Part shown: piece after piece, positions 1 to 12,900 of the stretch
Numbering within the stretch: the first letter of the stretch is position 1
How the letters are laid out: each line of letters starts with the position of its first letter
Source: Branchiostoma floridae
Lineage: Eukaryota; Chordata; Leptocardii; Amphioxiformes; Branchiostomatidae
DNA length: 64,000 nt
Direction: 5' to 3'
NCBI RefSeq assembly: GCF_000003815.2
Contig: NC_049990.1
Coordinates: 16,153,548-16,217,547, forward strand
Made by a program: the position numbers and the translations under genes
The notes under the pieces: generated by a model
The model's database searches: none
Seen by the model: the letters and a program-made list of their open reading frames with translations, nothing else
What the model was told of the DNA's origin: nothing

Positions 1-2896
1 GGTAACCAATACTAGAAAAACATAGCTATTTATTATTAACAATACTATTTACATTATAATAATAACTCTTCACCAAACTGGACTTTTCTTATCTTTATTT
101 ATCACAGAAACATTGTTACAATGACGATTTGATTAGATGAGTATCTGTTACAGTGTGTACAAACTTATTTCAAATACAAAAATATATTTCGTTTCACTTC
201 CTAAATATTTTTAAAGTATTGGAAGAAGTTGACACATAAACAATATTAATTGCATTATTTATGTGCAGTAAATGTGACCACATGCTATCAATAGCCTAAT
301 AAAATGTTGGAACATGGCACAAGCGGGCTCCTCTTCTGAGTACAGAAAGGAAATGTTTTATAACATTTAGTTATGACGTAGAAAATTTCAATTGTAAAAT
401 GTACCTTTATTAACATTTACAAACAAATTGTTTTTTTCTCTTCTTAATAAATGACAACAATACAGGTAAGTAAGATGTGTTTCCTTTTATAACAGGCCAG
501 GTAAGACGCCGTACAGGTAAGTAAGGTGAGTTTCCTTTTATAGCAGACCAGGTAAGACACCGTACAGGTGAGTAAGGTGTGTTTCCTTGACTACAGACTA
601 GGTAAGACACCTTACAGGTGAGCAACGTGTATTTCCTTTCATTACAGACCAGGTAAGACATCGTACAGGTGAGTAACGTGTATTTCCTTTGATTACAGAC
701 CAGGTAAGACACCGTACAGGTGAGTAAGGTGTGTTTCCTTGACTACAGACTAGGTAAGACACCGTACAGGTGAGTAACGTGTATTTCCTTTGATTACAGA
801 CCAGGTAAGACACCGTACAGGTGAGTAAGGTGTGTTTCCTTGACTACAGGCCAAGTAAGACACCATACAGGTAAGTAAAGTGTGTTTCCTTTGATCACAG
901 ACCAGGTAAGACACCGTTCAGGTGAGTAACGTGTATTTCCTTTGATTACAGACCAGGTAAGACACCATACAGGTGAGTAACGTGTATTTCCTTTGTTCAC
1001 AGACCAGGTAAGACACCGTACAGGTGAGTAACGTGTATTTCCTTTCATTACAGACCAGGTAAGACACCGTACAGGCGATTAAGGTGTGTTTCCTTTTATA
1101 ACAGACTAGGTAAGACACCGTACAGGTAAGTAACGTGTATTTCCTTTCAGTACAGACCAGGTAAGACACCGTACAGGTGAGTAAGGTGTGTTTCCTTTTA
1201 TAACAGACTAGGTAAGACACCGTACAGGTAAGTAACGTGTATTTCCTTTCAGTACAGACCAGGTAAGACACCGTACAGGTGAGTAAGGTGTGTTTCCTTG
1301 ACTACAGACTACGTAAGACACCGTACAGGTGAGTAACGTGTATTTCCTCTGATTACAGACCAGGTAAGACACCATACAGGTGAGTAACGTGTATTTCCTT
1401 TCATTACAGACCATGTAAGACACCGCACAGGTGAGTAAGGTGTGTTTCCTTTGTCTATAGACCAGATAGGGTATTACACAGGTGAGTAAGGCGTCTTTCC
1501 TTTGCCTATATACCATATAGGCCATTATACAGGTGAATAAGGTGTCTTTCCTTTGCCTATAGACCAGATAGGGTATTATGCAGGTGAGTAAAGCAACTTT
1601 CCTTTGCCTGTAGACCAGATAGGGTATTATACAGGTAAGTAAGGTGTCTTTCCCTTGCCTATATACCAGATAGGCCATTATACAGGTGAATAAGGTGTCT
1701 TTCCTTTGCCTATAGACCAGATAGGCCATTAAACAGGTGAGTAGGGTGTCTTTCCTTTGCCTATAGACCAGATAGGCCATTATACAGGTAAGTAAGATGT
1801 CTTTACTTTGCCTATAGACCAGACAGGGTATTATACAGGTGAGTAAAGCAACTTTCCTTTGCCTATATACTACCATATAGGCCATTATACAGGTGAGTAA
1901 AGCGTCTTTCCTTTGCCTATAGACCAGATGAAATACACGTTACTCACCTGTATGGTGTCTAACCTGCTCTGTAATCAAAGGAAATACACGTTACTCACCT
2001 GTATGGTGTCTTACCTGGTCTGTAATCAAAAGAAATACACGTTACTCACCTGTACGGTGTCTTACCTGGTCTGTTATAAAAGGAAACACACCTTACTTAC
2101 CTGTATGGTGTCTTACCTGGCCTGTAGTCAAGGAAACACACCTTACTCACCTGTACGGTGTCTTACCTGGTCTGTAATCAAAGGAAATACACGTTACTCA
2201 CCTGTACGGTGTCTTACCTAGTCTGTAGTCAAGGAAACATACCTTACTCACCTGTACGGTGTCTTACCTGGTCTGTAATGAAAGGAAATACACGTTGCTC
2301 ACCTGTAAGGTGTCTTGCCTACTCTGTAGTCAAGGAAACACACCTTACTCACCTGTACGGTGTCTTACCTGGTCTGCTATAAAAGGAAACACACCTTACT
2401 TACCTGTACGGCGTCTTACCTGGCCTGTTATAAAAGGAAACACACCTTACTTACCTGTATTGTTGTCATTTATTAAGAAGAGAAAAAAACAATTTGTTTG
2501 TAAATGTTAATAAAGGTACATTTTACAATTGAAATTTTCTACGTCATAACTAAATGTTATAAAACATTTCCTTTCTGTACTCAGAAGGGGAGCCCGCTTG
2601 TGCCATGTTTCAACATTTTATTAGGCTATTGATAGCATGTGGTCACATTTTACTGCACATAAATAATGCAATTAATATAAAAATAAAAATATTTAGGAAG
2701 TGAAACGAAATACATTTTTGTATTTGAAATAAGTTTGTACACACTGTAACAGATACTCATCTAATCAAATCGTCATTGTAACAATGTTTCTGTGATAAAT
2801 AAAGATAAGAAAAGTCCAGTTTGGTGAAGAGTTATTATTATAATGTAAATAGTATTGTTAATAATAAATAGCTATGTTTTTCTAGTATTGGTTACC
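1..2896. mobile_element. Long fold-back (inverted-repeat) element with minisatellite core
   Basis: The first bases (GGTAACCAATACTAG...) recur as their reverse complement at the right end (...CTAGTATTGGTTACC, ending at 2896). The two arms match over roughly 450 bp with small indels; for example, the left arm has about 30 extra or different bases near 215-245. Between the arms lies a 51-bp tandem repeat, in one orientation from about 465 to 1920 and inverted from about 1925 to 2470, so the whole element is close to a giant palindrome. No transposase-like reading frame is visible. It looks like a non-autonomous fold-back DNA element. The left boundary coincides with the window edge, so a target-site duplication cannot be checked. 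It probably sits in an intron of the mucin-like gene that follows. Confidence 0.8.
465..2470. repeat. 51-bp minisatellite built from splice-site-like motifs
   Basis: About 28 units in one orientation (465-1920) and about 10-11 inverted units (1925-2470). Each unit carries a donor-like CAG|GTGAGT, then a pyrimidine-rich TTTCCTTTGATTACAG acceptor-like stretch, a 5-base ACCAG, a second donor-like GTAAGA and a TACAG. A diverged subfamily (core CCAGATAGGCCATTATACAG) occupies about 1440-1920 near the symmetry centre. Because 51 is a multiple of three, several frames stay open and read as 17-residue peptide repeats on both strands. I regard these as artefacts of the period, not genes. Confidence 0.9.
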
Positions 2897-3986
2897 TGCC
2901 CCTATTCAGGTTTATAACACTAATGTGTCTGAGCCTTTTGTACATTAATTGGGCACTGAGGTGAATCAATATCCATATTTGCACTAAGTTCCTCAAACCT
3001 GGGTAATAATAGCACAGAAAAAATGACCACGTTGTAATTATCAGTCAGATGATAGCACTATGAAATGAAAATCTTCTTCAGAATTCACTCTAAAATGGTT
3101 GTTTGAGAAGCTATGCTACAACAGTCCCTCCCGCGATACTTATAGAACAGTCCCGCAAGGAGGTCACATGACTAGTGCCCGCCATTTTGAATTGCTATAG
3201 TTAAAGTATGGTAGTATCGTCGCCGTACATTTTGACCAAAAACAGGGACTTAAAATGCTTGTAAAGCACGGAAACTCCGTACACATCAATGGGACACCAT
3301 CTTGAACATGTTTGTGGCGGTAGGTTTAGGTGTCGTTGCGCGACGGCCGATATTTTTGTGGATATAGTGGGCATTCGCTAAAAAGACATTTTGCTGGGCG
3401 TTCGCTAAAAAGACCATCGAGAATCGAAAACTTTGATTTATGTCACTTCGGGTCAATGGATTGACTTGAAACTCAGGATTAATACATGGGAGCACAACGT
3501 GGACATATTCCAAGCAAAAAAATGAGATTCGTGCAGCGCGGACTTCTCTAGAGTGGGCGTTTGTGGGCATTCGCTAAAAAGACCATGCGCGATAGCAGGT
3601 ATGAGTTTAAAATTAATTTTTTTGGACTTTTGACCAATAGATCCATTTCTAGCACCCGCGGTCATTTGGAAATTAAGTAACTCCCACGAGAGGACACTAT
3701 AGCATAATTTTACGAGATATTCCGCAAAATGAGGTTTGCGATGGGCATCCAGTTCTGGATTGGCAATGGCTGACACTTTTGCTGACATCAGGTGTTCGTT
3801 GGGTCACGTGTTCGTCAGGTCATGCGATTGCTCATTGGAACTTGAAGTAGGCCATATTAACGACAGCTAACGCTCTCGAACACATTTTAGATTTATATCA
3901 ACCATGTTATCAGCCAACAAAGACGAACGTTCATACAGACAAATTATAGGATTGATGTACATGTAATTTTCTTCTTACCGATGTAG
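2897..3986. other. Intronic sequence, no coding exon seen
   Basis: About 1.1 kb between the fold-back element and the first recognisable exon of the mucin-like gene. The motif GGGC(A/G)TTCGCTAAAAAGAC occurs about three times at 3365-3590, suggesting a degenerate repeat. Open frames here are short and show no recognisable domain. Confidence 0.5.
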
Positions 3987-6900
3987 GAAGTAAACATGCC
4001 ACTGTGTTCACCGCCATCGTGTCCGCCGAGCGAAACCGCGTACCGATTCAGATCAATCTGGTGGGAACGTCAGGTCTGCAGCTCCACGTTAACGGGACGG
4101 ACATCAACATGGCGGTGTTCAGAGACAGCGAGTACGAACTGGAAGTGGACGACAGCGCAGTTGTGAGCGGTCCTGAACAGAACACGCTTCTCGTCGTCTT
4201 CTTCAATGGGATTACTGCAAAAATTACGGCAGACAAGGTTAGGATATGCTTAAAAAGTATCTTAACTGACGTCATGACAAGCATCGTACCTACGTTCATT
4301 TGGGCGGTGGCAGGTATCAACTTCTTGTCACCATTGATCGATTCATAATTAAGGTCACCATTTTAGATGATCATTGCGTGTCAGAAAACAGGTGAATTCT
4401 GGTTGAAGGCCGATGGGAATGTCCGAAATTCATCATGTCGTTTAAAAAAAAATAGACTTGAAAATCTTTTTGGTAACATACCTCCAATTACTTACAGTGT
4501 GATGGGCTCTTTAACGTGCTCGTCAAACACATGACCTCCATTTAAACTCCTATCGGAGGCATGTCCGCAACCGAAGCTAGGAACTCATTTTCACCAAATG
4601 AGGAAATTTGTGTAAAGTGCCTTACCCTAGGAAGTGTACAGGGTTGCTGTAATATAAACAGATCTGATCCCGGGCTAGGACCTCTGGGTCATAGGCTAAA
4701 CTCCCTGCCGTTACGTAACTTGACCCCACTTTATACTCAATCACATCACGCCATTAAAGACTAAATCATATCACGATTTCCATTCTACAGGCGATGTTAT
4801 TTGTGCAGTTCTCAGCCCCACCAGAGTACATGAACAGAACGCAAGGTCTGCTGGGAAGATGGGACGGTGACAAGTCAAACGACTTCGAGGCCTTTGATGG
4901 AACCATGCTTTCCGCCAACGCCTCGGAGAGACAGCTGTATGAGATATTCGGGCAGTCATGTAAGTGAAATTCGATACCACCATGTTCTATGCAAATAACA
5001 AGAACATTCTAGCATTAACCTGCATTTAAACCTCATGTAGAAGATACGTCTTGCGGTTCAGAAATCTTAGAGTTTTTTTTTGTGTGAGATGAGTAAAGAA
5101 GGCGAAAAAAATACATGCGTCAGGGCCAATTGATTAACCCAATTGGACCGGGAGGGCGGCAGGTATCGACTTCCTGGGAACCTTTGACCCACTCATGACG
5201 TCACACTTCCCTAAGATCAGTGCGCGTCATGAAAGTAAGCCTAATAAGGGCCGATTAATACATTAAAAATTATTATGCATAAACTTTGTATCATCTGCAG
5301 GGCAAGTAACGGAAGAAGATGGACCCAAGAAGTCGCTTTTCTACTACGCCAACGGGGTGGGTCCTAAAAACTTCACCCTCGCGTCATACGAGCCGGCCTT
5401 TACAGACGAGATCGTGTTCGCCAGTGCCGAGCTGGAGCAGCAGGCGCGGACTGTGTGTGGGGAGGACAAGACCTGCCTGTTCGACATCAGCCATACTGGA
5501 GACGTGCAGGTCGGGGAGGTGTCGCTGGCGGCGTTGCAGACTTTTGAAGACGAGGTATCGGGGAGAGGTAGGAGTGATCTGTTGCATAGGCTCTTTCACA
5601 CGTCCGAGTACGCTCGTACAGCGACAGGAGTTGCAGGTAATATGTCAAAAGTGAAGTCCCCTGACTTGCAAAAAGTTCTTGTCTCAACCATGCATATGCA
5701 TAGCAATGTCCAGAAGTGCTTTGTTTATGTCCATAAGGGCCTTTACCTTTTGACATTTTACCCATAGTTTCTGTCGCTGCACATGAGTACTCGGAATTGT
5801 TGAAGAGCTTGATAATATTCGTCTATCTGTAGAGTGATCTCCACCCAAAACTTTAAAATGTTAAATTGCGGCTTACCCACAATGTTTCTACTCAACAGCA
5901 CCAGTATTTGTCAAGGAATTGGCAATCAATTACTTCGATGACGTCGATTTCTTTAAGACACGTGACTCAATAACCAGTGAATCAAAAGCTACAGAAAATC
6001 TGCAGCGTCCCCCGACTCTTCTTGGGGTACATTTAGTAGATTTAGGCCAAAGTATCATACAAGAACTCAAAGCACCGTTATATCCTATAGAGACACTTTA
6101 TTGAATAATAGAAGTGCAGCATAATTTTATTTTGTTTACTCCATTTACCGAAGACGCAAATGATGAGTCATGACTACATAAATGTATCCCTTTTAAATAT
6201 TTGCAATGTTATGCCATTTTTCCATGCAGAAAGTTTCCCGCCGGCGATATCCGGGCCGGTTGCTTTGTATCTCTCACCCGGGGAGGTGGTAGAGATAGAG
6301 CTGAACGCTACGGACCCTCAGGATCTACCGATCACGTTTGAGATAGGACCTGACGTACCGCCAGATGTCGTCTTAATCACCAATGGCAACTACGCAAAAG
6401 TAACTTGGAACGTCACAGATAAAACTGTCTTTAATCTTCAGGTAATGCTACCTTTCATACACATCACAATAATCTATTATAGCTGCACATGTGTAACATC
6501 TTATCACATTTATGCCCCAGATCCCTTTATAACAATATATGACTAGAAAGTGACGTTAGTGCCGAGTTGAATAACAAAAACACCCCTGCAGTTCCTGAAC
6601 CAACGGCTAGGCGACGCTCACATATACCATGTGCCACTGTCTGCCGACCCCAAATGCCATCTAACACTGAAAATGAAAACCATTTCCAAAACAGGGTATA
6701 TGAAAACTGGAAACCCTTTGTAGTGCAATGAAAAGCCCCTAGGAGGCCCACAAATAATCATCACAATCCAAACACGATAACTACTTCAAACAGTAGTACA
6801 CATGCATACGGACATTCCGTTTCACTGAGGTAATAACAGTACATATCTTTTATGACGAACAGGTGACGGCGATAAACTCCCGAAACAGCTCTACCGAGTA

Positions 6901-9900
6901 CCGGCCTGTCCTGTACCTGTGTTCCTGCATGCATGGTGGCCGCTGTAACGCCAGCAACGATCTAGATCCGTCGCTTGTGGGATATGATGATAGGTGAGCA
7001 ACTTTTGAGTTGTTTCTTTGAGTTTGAAGGCTGCAAAAGATTAATATAGTCGACAAAGCTATACAAGCCAGCAGCTGTGTGTTTCATACAAACAAGCACA
7101 ATTTTAAGAAAAAAAGATGTCAAAATGTCGAGAATGGACGCGAAATAGACGCGATCACCACAAATAGCTTTTTATGAATCGTAATCATTTGCACATTTCT
7201 TTGTATTTTACCCGTGTGTCACGCGTCTGAGTGTGGTCGCAGTGCAGTGGGAAACTGAGAAAAAAATCGTAAAATTGCCGCAATAATTTGTCGCCAACAG
7301 GCGTGGCTCAGTGAGATACCTGCGCTTATCATTTACATACGGGCAGTAGAGAATATAATACAGTCTTGTCAAATCATAGCGCATCAGTCAAATCGATCGT
7401 GAAAATCTCTCCTTTTGTACTAGATTCGTCATCCAGACATGTCTGTGCGAGGAGGGGTACACTGGGGAGCACTGTGAGAGTGACATCGACGCATGCGCGG
7501 AGAACTTTGACCCATGTTTCCCAGGAGTCATCTGTACGGATCTCCCGCCACCTGCCGGCTTGGAGGACGGTTACACGTGTGGTGACTGTCCCCTGGGGTA
7601 CGAAGGCAACGGGACGTCTTGCCAAGGTGAGCATTCTTAAGAAATGTATACACATATGACTGTGGTTTATAAAATGCCTCCATTTGTCGCTCAAACTGAG
7701 TACAATATAGAGTACGCGTTGCAAACTGGGCTTGCTTGGAACTGTTGGTTCTACGGACTCTACAGATAACATAGAATTTGAAGGATTTTGTATTCTAGCG
7801 CAGATTTACGTAGCAATGTTGGTACAAAATTTAAGATAACATAAAATTTGAAGGATTTTGTATTCTAACGCAGATTTACGCAGCAATGTTCGCTGAGGTA
7901 AATTTTCTTTTAATATGTTTCTCCGCAAGACATCGACGAATGTGAGTTGGAAGAGGCAACATTGTGCCAACACATCTGTGTGAACTATGTGGGCAACTTC
8001 ACTTGCGGCTGCAATGAAGGATTCAAGGTGGCCGAGGACGGACATTCATGTATAGGTAAAACAAACTTAAGCATTCAAAACCCGTACTCTGTTTTAGTTT
8101 GGAAGACTTCAATCGTTCAACTTATTTCTTCTGAAGTCTCTCACTTGTTTACTGCGTGTTTTGTGTTTCCTAAGAATCCATGCCATTCTAGCGGCATAAA
8201 GTCCTCTGATCGCCTGTATATTATGTTACTGTCCTATTTGCACCGGTGTCCGTAGGGACAGTGTAGCCCTGGCCGGGTTACGAAGCCACAAATTTGTCCC
8301 GATGGACTGTCAGGTATCTTTGGGGACCTTTCAGCGTTTTCACGACTAGGTCACAACGTCGAGATCTATTTGTCACTGGGTCCTGTGTTGATTTTAAATA
8401 CGAGTACTGAAAACAACACAGGGCCCCGCGATGCCCCCAAATAGCCTGATAGCCACAGGGTGTCCCACGGGCAATGTAGGAGTAACGGCCGAAAGTGCAA
8501 AAAAATACAGCCCAAAAGCTACCGGGAGGGACAAAATGGGACCGTAGCATTAACGGGTGACATGTTGACAGAATATTTGACAGGGAAGCGAATTGAAGCT
8601 AGAATAAGATATCATAGATGCAAGGCTAATTTTGTGTTCCTCTCCCGCCAGACTTAGATGAGTGTGCACTGCCCAACAACTGCAGTCAGCTGTGTGAAAA
8701 CACGAACGGGTCGTACACGTGTGGATGTTTTGCGGGGTTTAAGTTCGACCAAGACGGCCAATGTCAACGTAAGTGTAGCTTAAGTTAGTTTAGTTTAAGA
8801 CATATTAGTTTAAGACGTTCTGCAATTCATTGTCCTGAATAGTTACACCAGGGCGGCACATAAATTGACAATACAGTTTGCTGTACAACTAAATGGTCTT
8901 TCTGCCAATGTTTCAGAAGTCCTTGCTTTTTAAGCTTCCTCTGGACGAGAATCTGGATCTAAGTCCCACCGCTTGGTGGCGCTCCAGTGAGAAGACTGTG
9001 GTCCCAAACGTTACTGCGCTTGTATCCCCCTCGTCATAACGCAGCTACTGGCTTTGGTCGTAATGATAATCTAAGGGTTGAATTATGTAGTGCAACAACG
9101 CATAACAGTAATAAGTAATAAAGATTCTGTATCAGAATCGCTTAAAGGCCAACGAATAAAAAATAAAAACGTATTGAGCAAAATTTCTTTGTTATAGCCG
9201 AAAAGAGTTGTACAGACGAGGACAACCCTGAGTGTGACCTGACCACAAGCTGGTGCACTATGAATGACACTGGCCATGCGCAGTGCATCTGTTTCAACGG
9301 ATTTGAGGTGGTTGAAAACGGGACCATGTGTCAAGGTAAGCACATGATATGTCACCCTTCATTTTTATATTTTTTTTTACAACGGATAGCAAAACCTGTT
9401 ATGTTTTTACTAATGTGCATGGCTCCGCCATATTTGTGACGTCATGGTTCTCAACCAATCATTGAATGGCTTACCCAGACCAGTCACAAGTTAGAAGTCA
9501 TAACGTCAACTACGTCAATACGTCACCCACGTCACTTCGGCTCTCGTATAGTTATATTCTTAACCCCAACCCTAACCCTTACCCTAACCCCTAACTCTAG
9601 CACTAACCCTTTCCCTAACCCTTAGCACTAACCCCTAATCGTAACCCTAACCCTAACCCTAACCAGAACCCTAACCCTAACCCTAACCCTAACACTAACC
9701 CTAACCCTAACCCTAGCCCTAACCCTAACCAGAACCCTAGCTATGGCACGTACAGGCAGTTACAGGCAAATTTCTGAGTGGAATGCCCTGCTTGGCACGG
9801 TGGTAATTGCCTGTTGTATCCAACTTTCGTCAGTATCTAACTTTCGTAATATGCCGAATCCTGGATATCCAGGAATCGTCCTGAGCAGAAGGACGATTCC

Positions 9901-12900
9901 TGGATATCCAGAAATCGTCGCAAACAGGACGTTTCCTGGATAGACGACGGTGTTTATCCAAAACGTGTACGTGGGGGTGGAGCTTCCTGTTTTCGAGGGA
10001 GGAGACTATGCGGAGGGCGGGGGCATGTTGTTTTCGTCAGAAAGCCGCTATCTTTGTATCTCCCGGCAAGAAGATCGTGTAGTTTATTCTGTTGATCCTG
10101 GTGTTACAGAACTTAAACGAATGTTGATAATGATACTTTGATGTTTACATGTTACTTACGTATCAGGCCCAAAATTCTTTTTGCGTAATGAATTAACAAA
10201 TGGCAGTCAAGATGGGATAAAGTTACTGTTGTTTTCCGTATAGCGACACATTCACGGTAAAGTGTTAATAGCATCCAGATGGCGTCCCTTTGTCACACAA
10301 GGCCTGGTCCACATCCTGGATAACCACGATACGGCTTGAACAGGAGGACGAATCCTGGATATCCAGAAAACGGCTTGAACAGGAGGACGCTTCCTGGATA
10401 TCCAGAAAACGGCTTGAGGAGGCTCAGGACGAATCCTGGATATTCAGAAAACGGCTTGAACAGGCTCAGGACGAATCCTGGATATCCAGAAAACGGCCTG
10501 AACAGGAGGACGATTCCTGGATATCCAGAAAACGGCCTGAACGCCTGACGAAAATAAGGAATTCTCCCGCCATTTTTGATTTGCGAGCAAGCGGTCACTG
10601 TGGGTCACGCACGCACCGCAATGGTATCCTGCACCGCGGGTGTCCCGTAATACTCTGAACGCATGTCTAAAGACAACCGTTGTCCACAACGATAGACAAT
10701 AACAGTCGCACGACTATATATGTGTTGTGTGTTTGAAGTTGTTTTTCGTGTAGCGTCACATTCTATCTACATGTTAGTAGCATTCAGATGACGTCCTATC
10801 ATGGGGAGTGCAGCGGTCACTTCCGGGTTTTAATCTCTCGCAACTTGAGTCTGTCGAGGTCTCACGAGGTCGACCCATATATGGAAACATGGGCGTGCAT
10901 AATAATGTTTTCTGTCCTGTCAATCACCATGATTGACGGCACCGGAAGTACGAATCCTGGATATCTAGTTTTCGTAAGGTTTTTTGACGATTCCTGGAGC
11001 CGCCGAAAAGTAGATGCGACATTGCCTCCACCGTTGAGTCCTTCCGTGCCAGATAGGAGACCTGTCAGCCCTAACCCGGACCTCTACCCCCCCCCCCCCC
11101 CCCTACGCTCTGGCAAAGTGAACCGAACAATATGTGGTACTTTGTTACTCTTCTACCGCAAAGTAGAACAATGTTTAATGTTTAACCTCCTTGGTAGAAC
11201 ACACTTCTATGACCTTCTATCCCAAAATACTATTGACATTACACCTTTTACCTTTAACAGATAAAGATGAGTGCACCACTGGGACGCATCACTGTGACCA
11301 GGTGTGTACGAACACACCAGGTGCGTACACCTGCCACTGTCTCGACGGATACATGATGGCTGATGATCCACTACATGGTTGCGAAGGTAATTGTTTGAAC
11401 TTTGAACGTCGGTGCATATATCTACATCGTTATACGTTGATTTATTTTAGACTCCCTTGCAGTCTTCGGACGGGGCTGGGTTTTTTTGGGGGGTGTGGGG
11501 TAGCCGTGATAGGGAAACTCGCTATCACGGCAAACTCCCTTCCACAGCAAACTCCCTTCCTCGACAAACTCCCTTTCCCGGCACAAGAGAGCATGGCCAA
11601 CGTTGAAAATCGCGAACCAACCAGCCCCAGCCCCGTCCGAAGACTGCAAGGGAGTCTAGATAGATTTCTTTCATTTCATTGCAAGCAACGTTAAAGGAAA
11701 GTGCCCTAAATAGTTTTGTTCTGGTAAGCAGATGATTTTACTAGTTTACTTGTACTTAAATTTTTGTACAAAATTTAAAAGAATATCCAGTAGTACTGCG
11801 CATGCACAGGTCAGAGGTACTAACGGAAGTCGGTACTTTGTTGTTGTTTACTAGTATGTTGTGTTTATGATATAACGTATACCATCACATGGCGGGGTAT
11901 GGAACGTATTTCTTTGCTGTGCACCTAGATGTAGACGAGTGCTCAGACTGGCTTCATGACTGCGAAGGTAACGAAGTTTGCGTGAACGAGCCCGGGGGAT
12001 ATTCGTGCGTCTGCGCACCAGGAACCAATAGACACCAAGGATTTTGCATACCAGGTACGTCACATGATTTTATATAGAAATGCGTGCATTTTATCCAAAC
12101 GCCTGTTCGTCACCCACCCTTTTCCGCTTTCCACGAGAATTAAAGAGATATTCACGTGACACGTACAATTGCGCCAAGGAACCCATCGTAATCAAACGCT
12201 ACCCCTTTTTTCTAATCTCCAAGCAAATTTACCAGTGGTAAGACAGTATCCAAAAGGGTCAAACTAGTATTCAATTGGTTAACAAGTTACGGTCATGCCA
12301 CCGATAAATCTGCTTGGAGTTTGCCCTCCACCATGGCTATGTAAGATACAAACACAATTGTATTTTCTCCACATAACAGACATTGATGACTGCGGGTCCG
12401 CCCCGTGTGCTCATGGCGTCTGTACGGACGGTCCCACCAACTACACATGCACGTGCAGTTTAGGCTGGGAAGGTCATAACTGCGACACTAAGATGTCTGC
12501 CGACGACAACTCGGTTGTGGTGGAAGTAGACATGGATGTAGCAGAGGTAATTTACATTTTTAATTAGAAAGTAGTAATTAAAAACTTCATGCAATACAAA
12601 AACAGATGACCTACCAACTCTTTAGTGGCCGTATTCTTTTGGCGTTCATCAGGAGTTCAATCCATTTCCTGACGCGTACTGATTTTAGGGACGTGTAACG
12701 TCAGTAGTGGGTCAAAGGTGACAGGAAGTTGATACCTGCCGCCGTCACTGACTTTAGAGGCGTGTGACGTCAGGAATGGGTCAAAGGTGATGGGAAGTCA
12801 ATACCTGCCGCCGTCACTGACTTTAGAGGCGTGTGATGTCATCAGGAGTGGGTCAAAGATGACGGAAAGTCGATACCTGCCGCCAGGGTTGTAGCCAGCC

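Noticed and set aside
465-2470. CRISPR-like array
   Set aside because: The whole 51-bp unit is conserved, with no unique spacers, in an intron-rich animal genome without cas genes.
410-2510. Many overlapping long reading frames on both strands with 17-residue repeats
   Set aside because: They follow from a 51-bp minisatellite whose period is a multiple of three; they mirror each other across the inverted arms and show no domain or start context.
5900-6104. Possible extra exon of the mucin-like gene after CTCAACAG at about 5898
   Set aside because: The exon ending at 5567 and the one starting at 6230 join in phase with a sensible sequence, and no matching donor or conserved motif supports an exon here.
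9560-9740. Chromosome end
   Set aside because: Coding exons of the same gene lie on both sides of the telomere-like tract.
10290-10658. Repetitive protein-like frames on both strands
   Set aside because: They are products of the 39/42-bp minisatellite within an intron.
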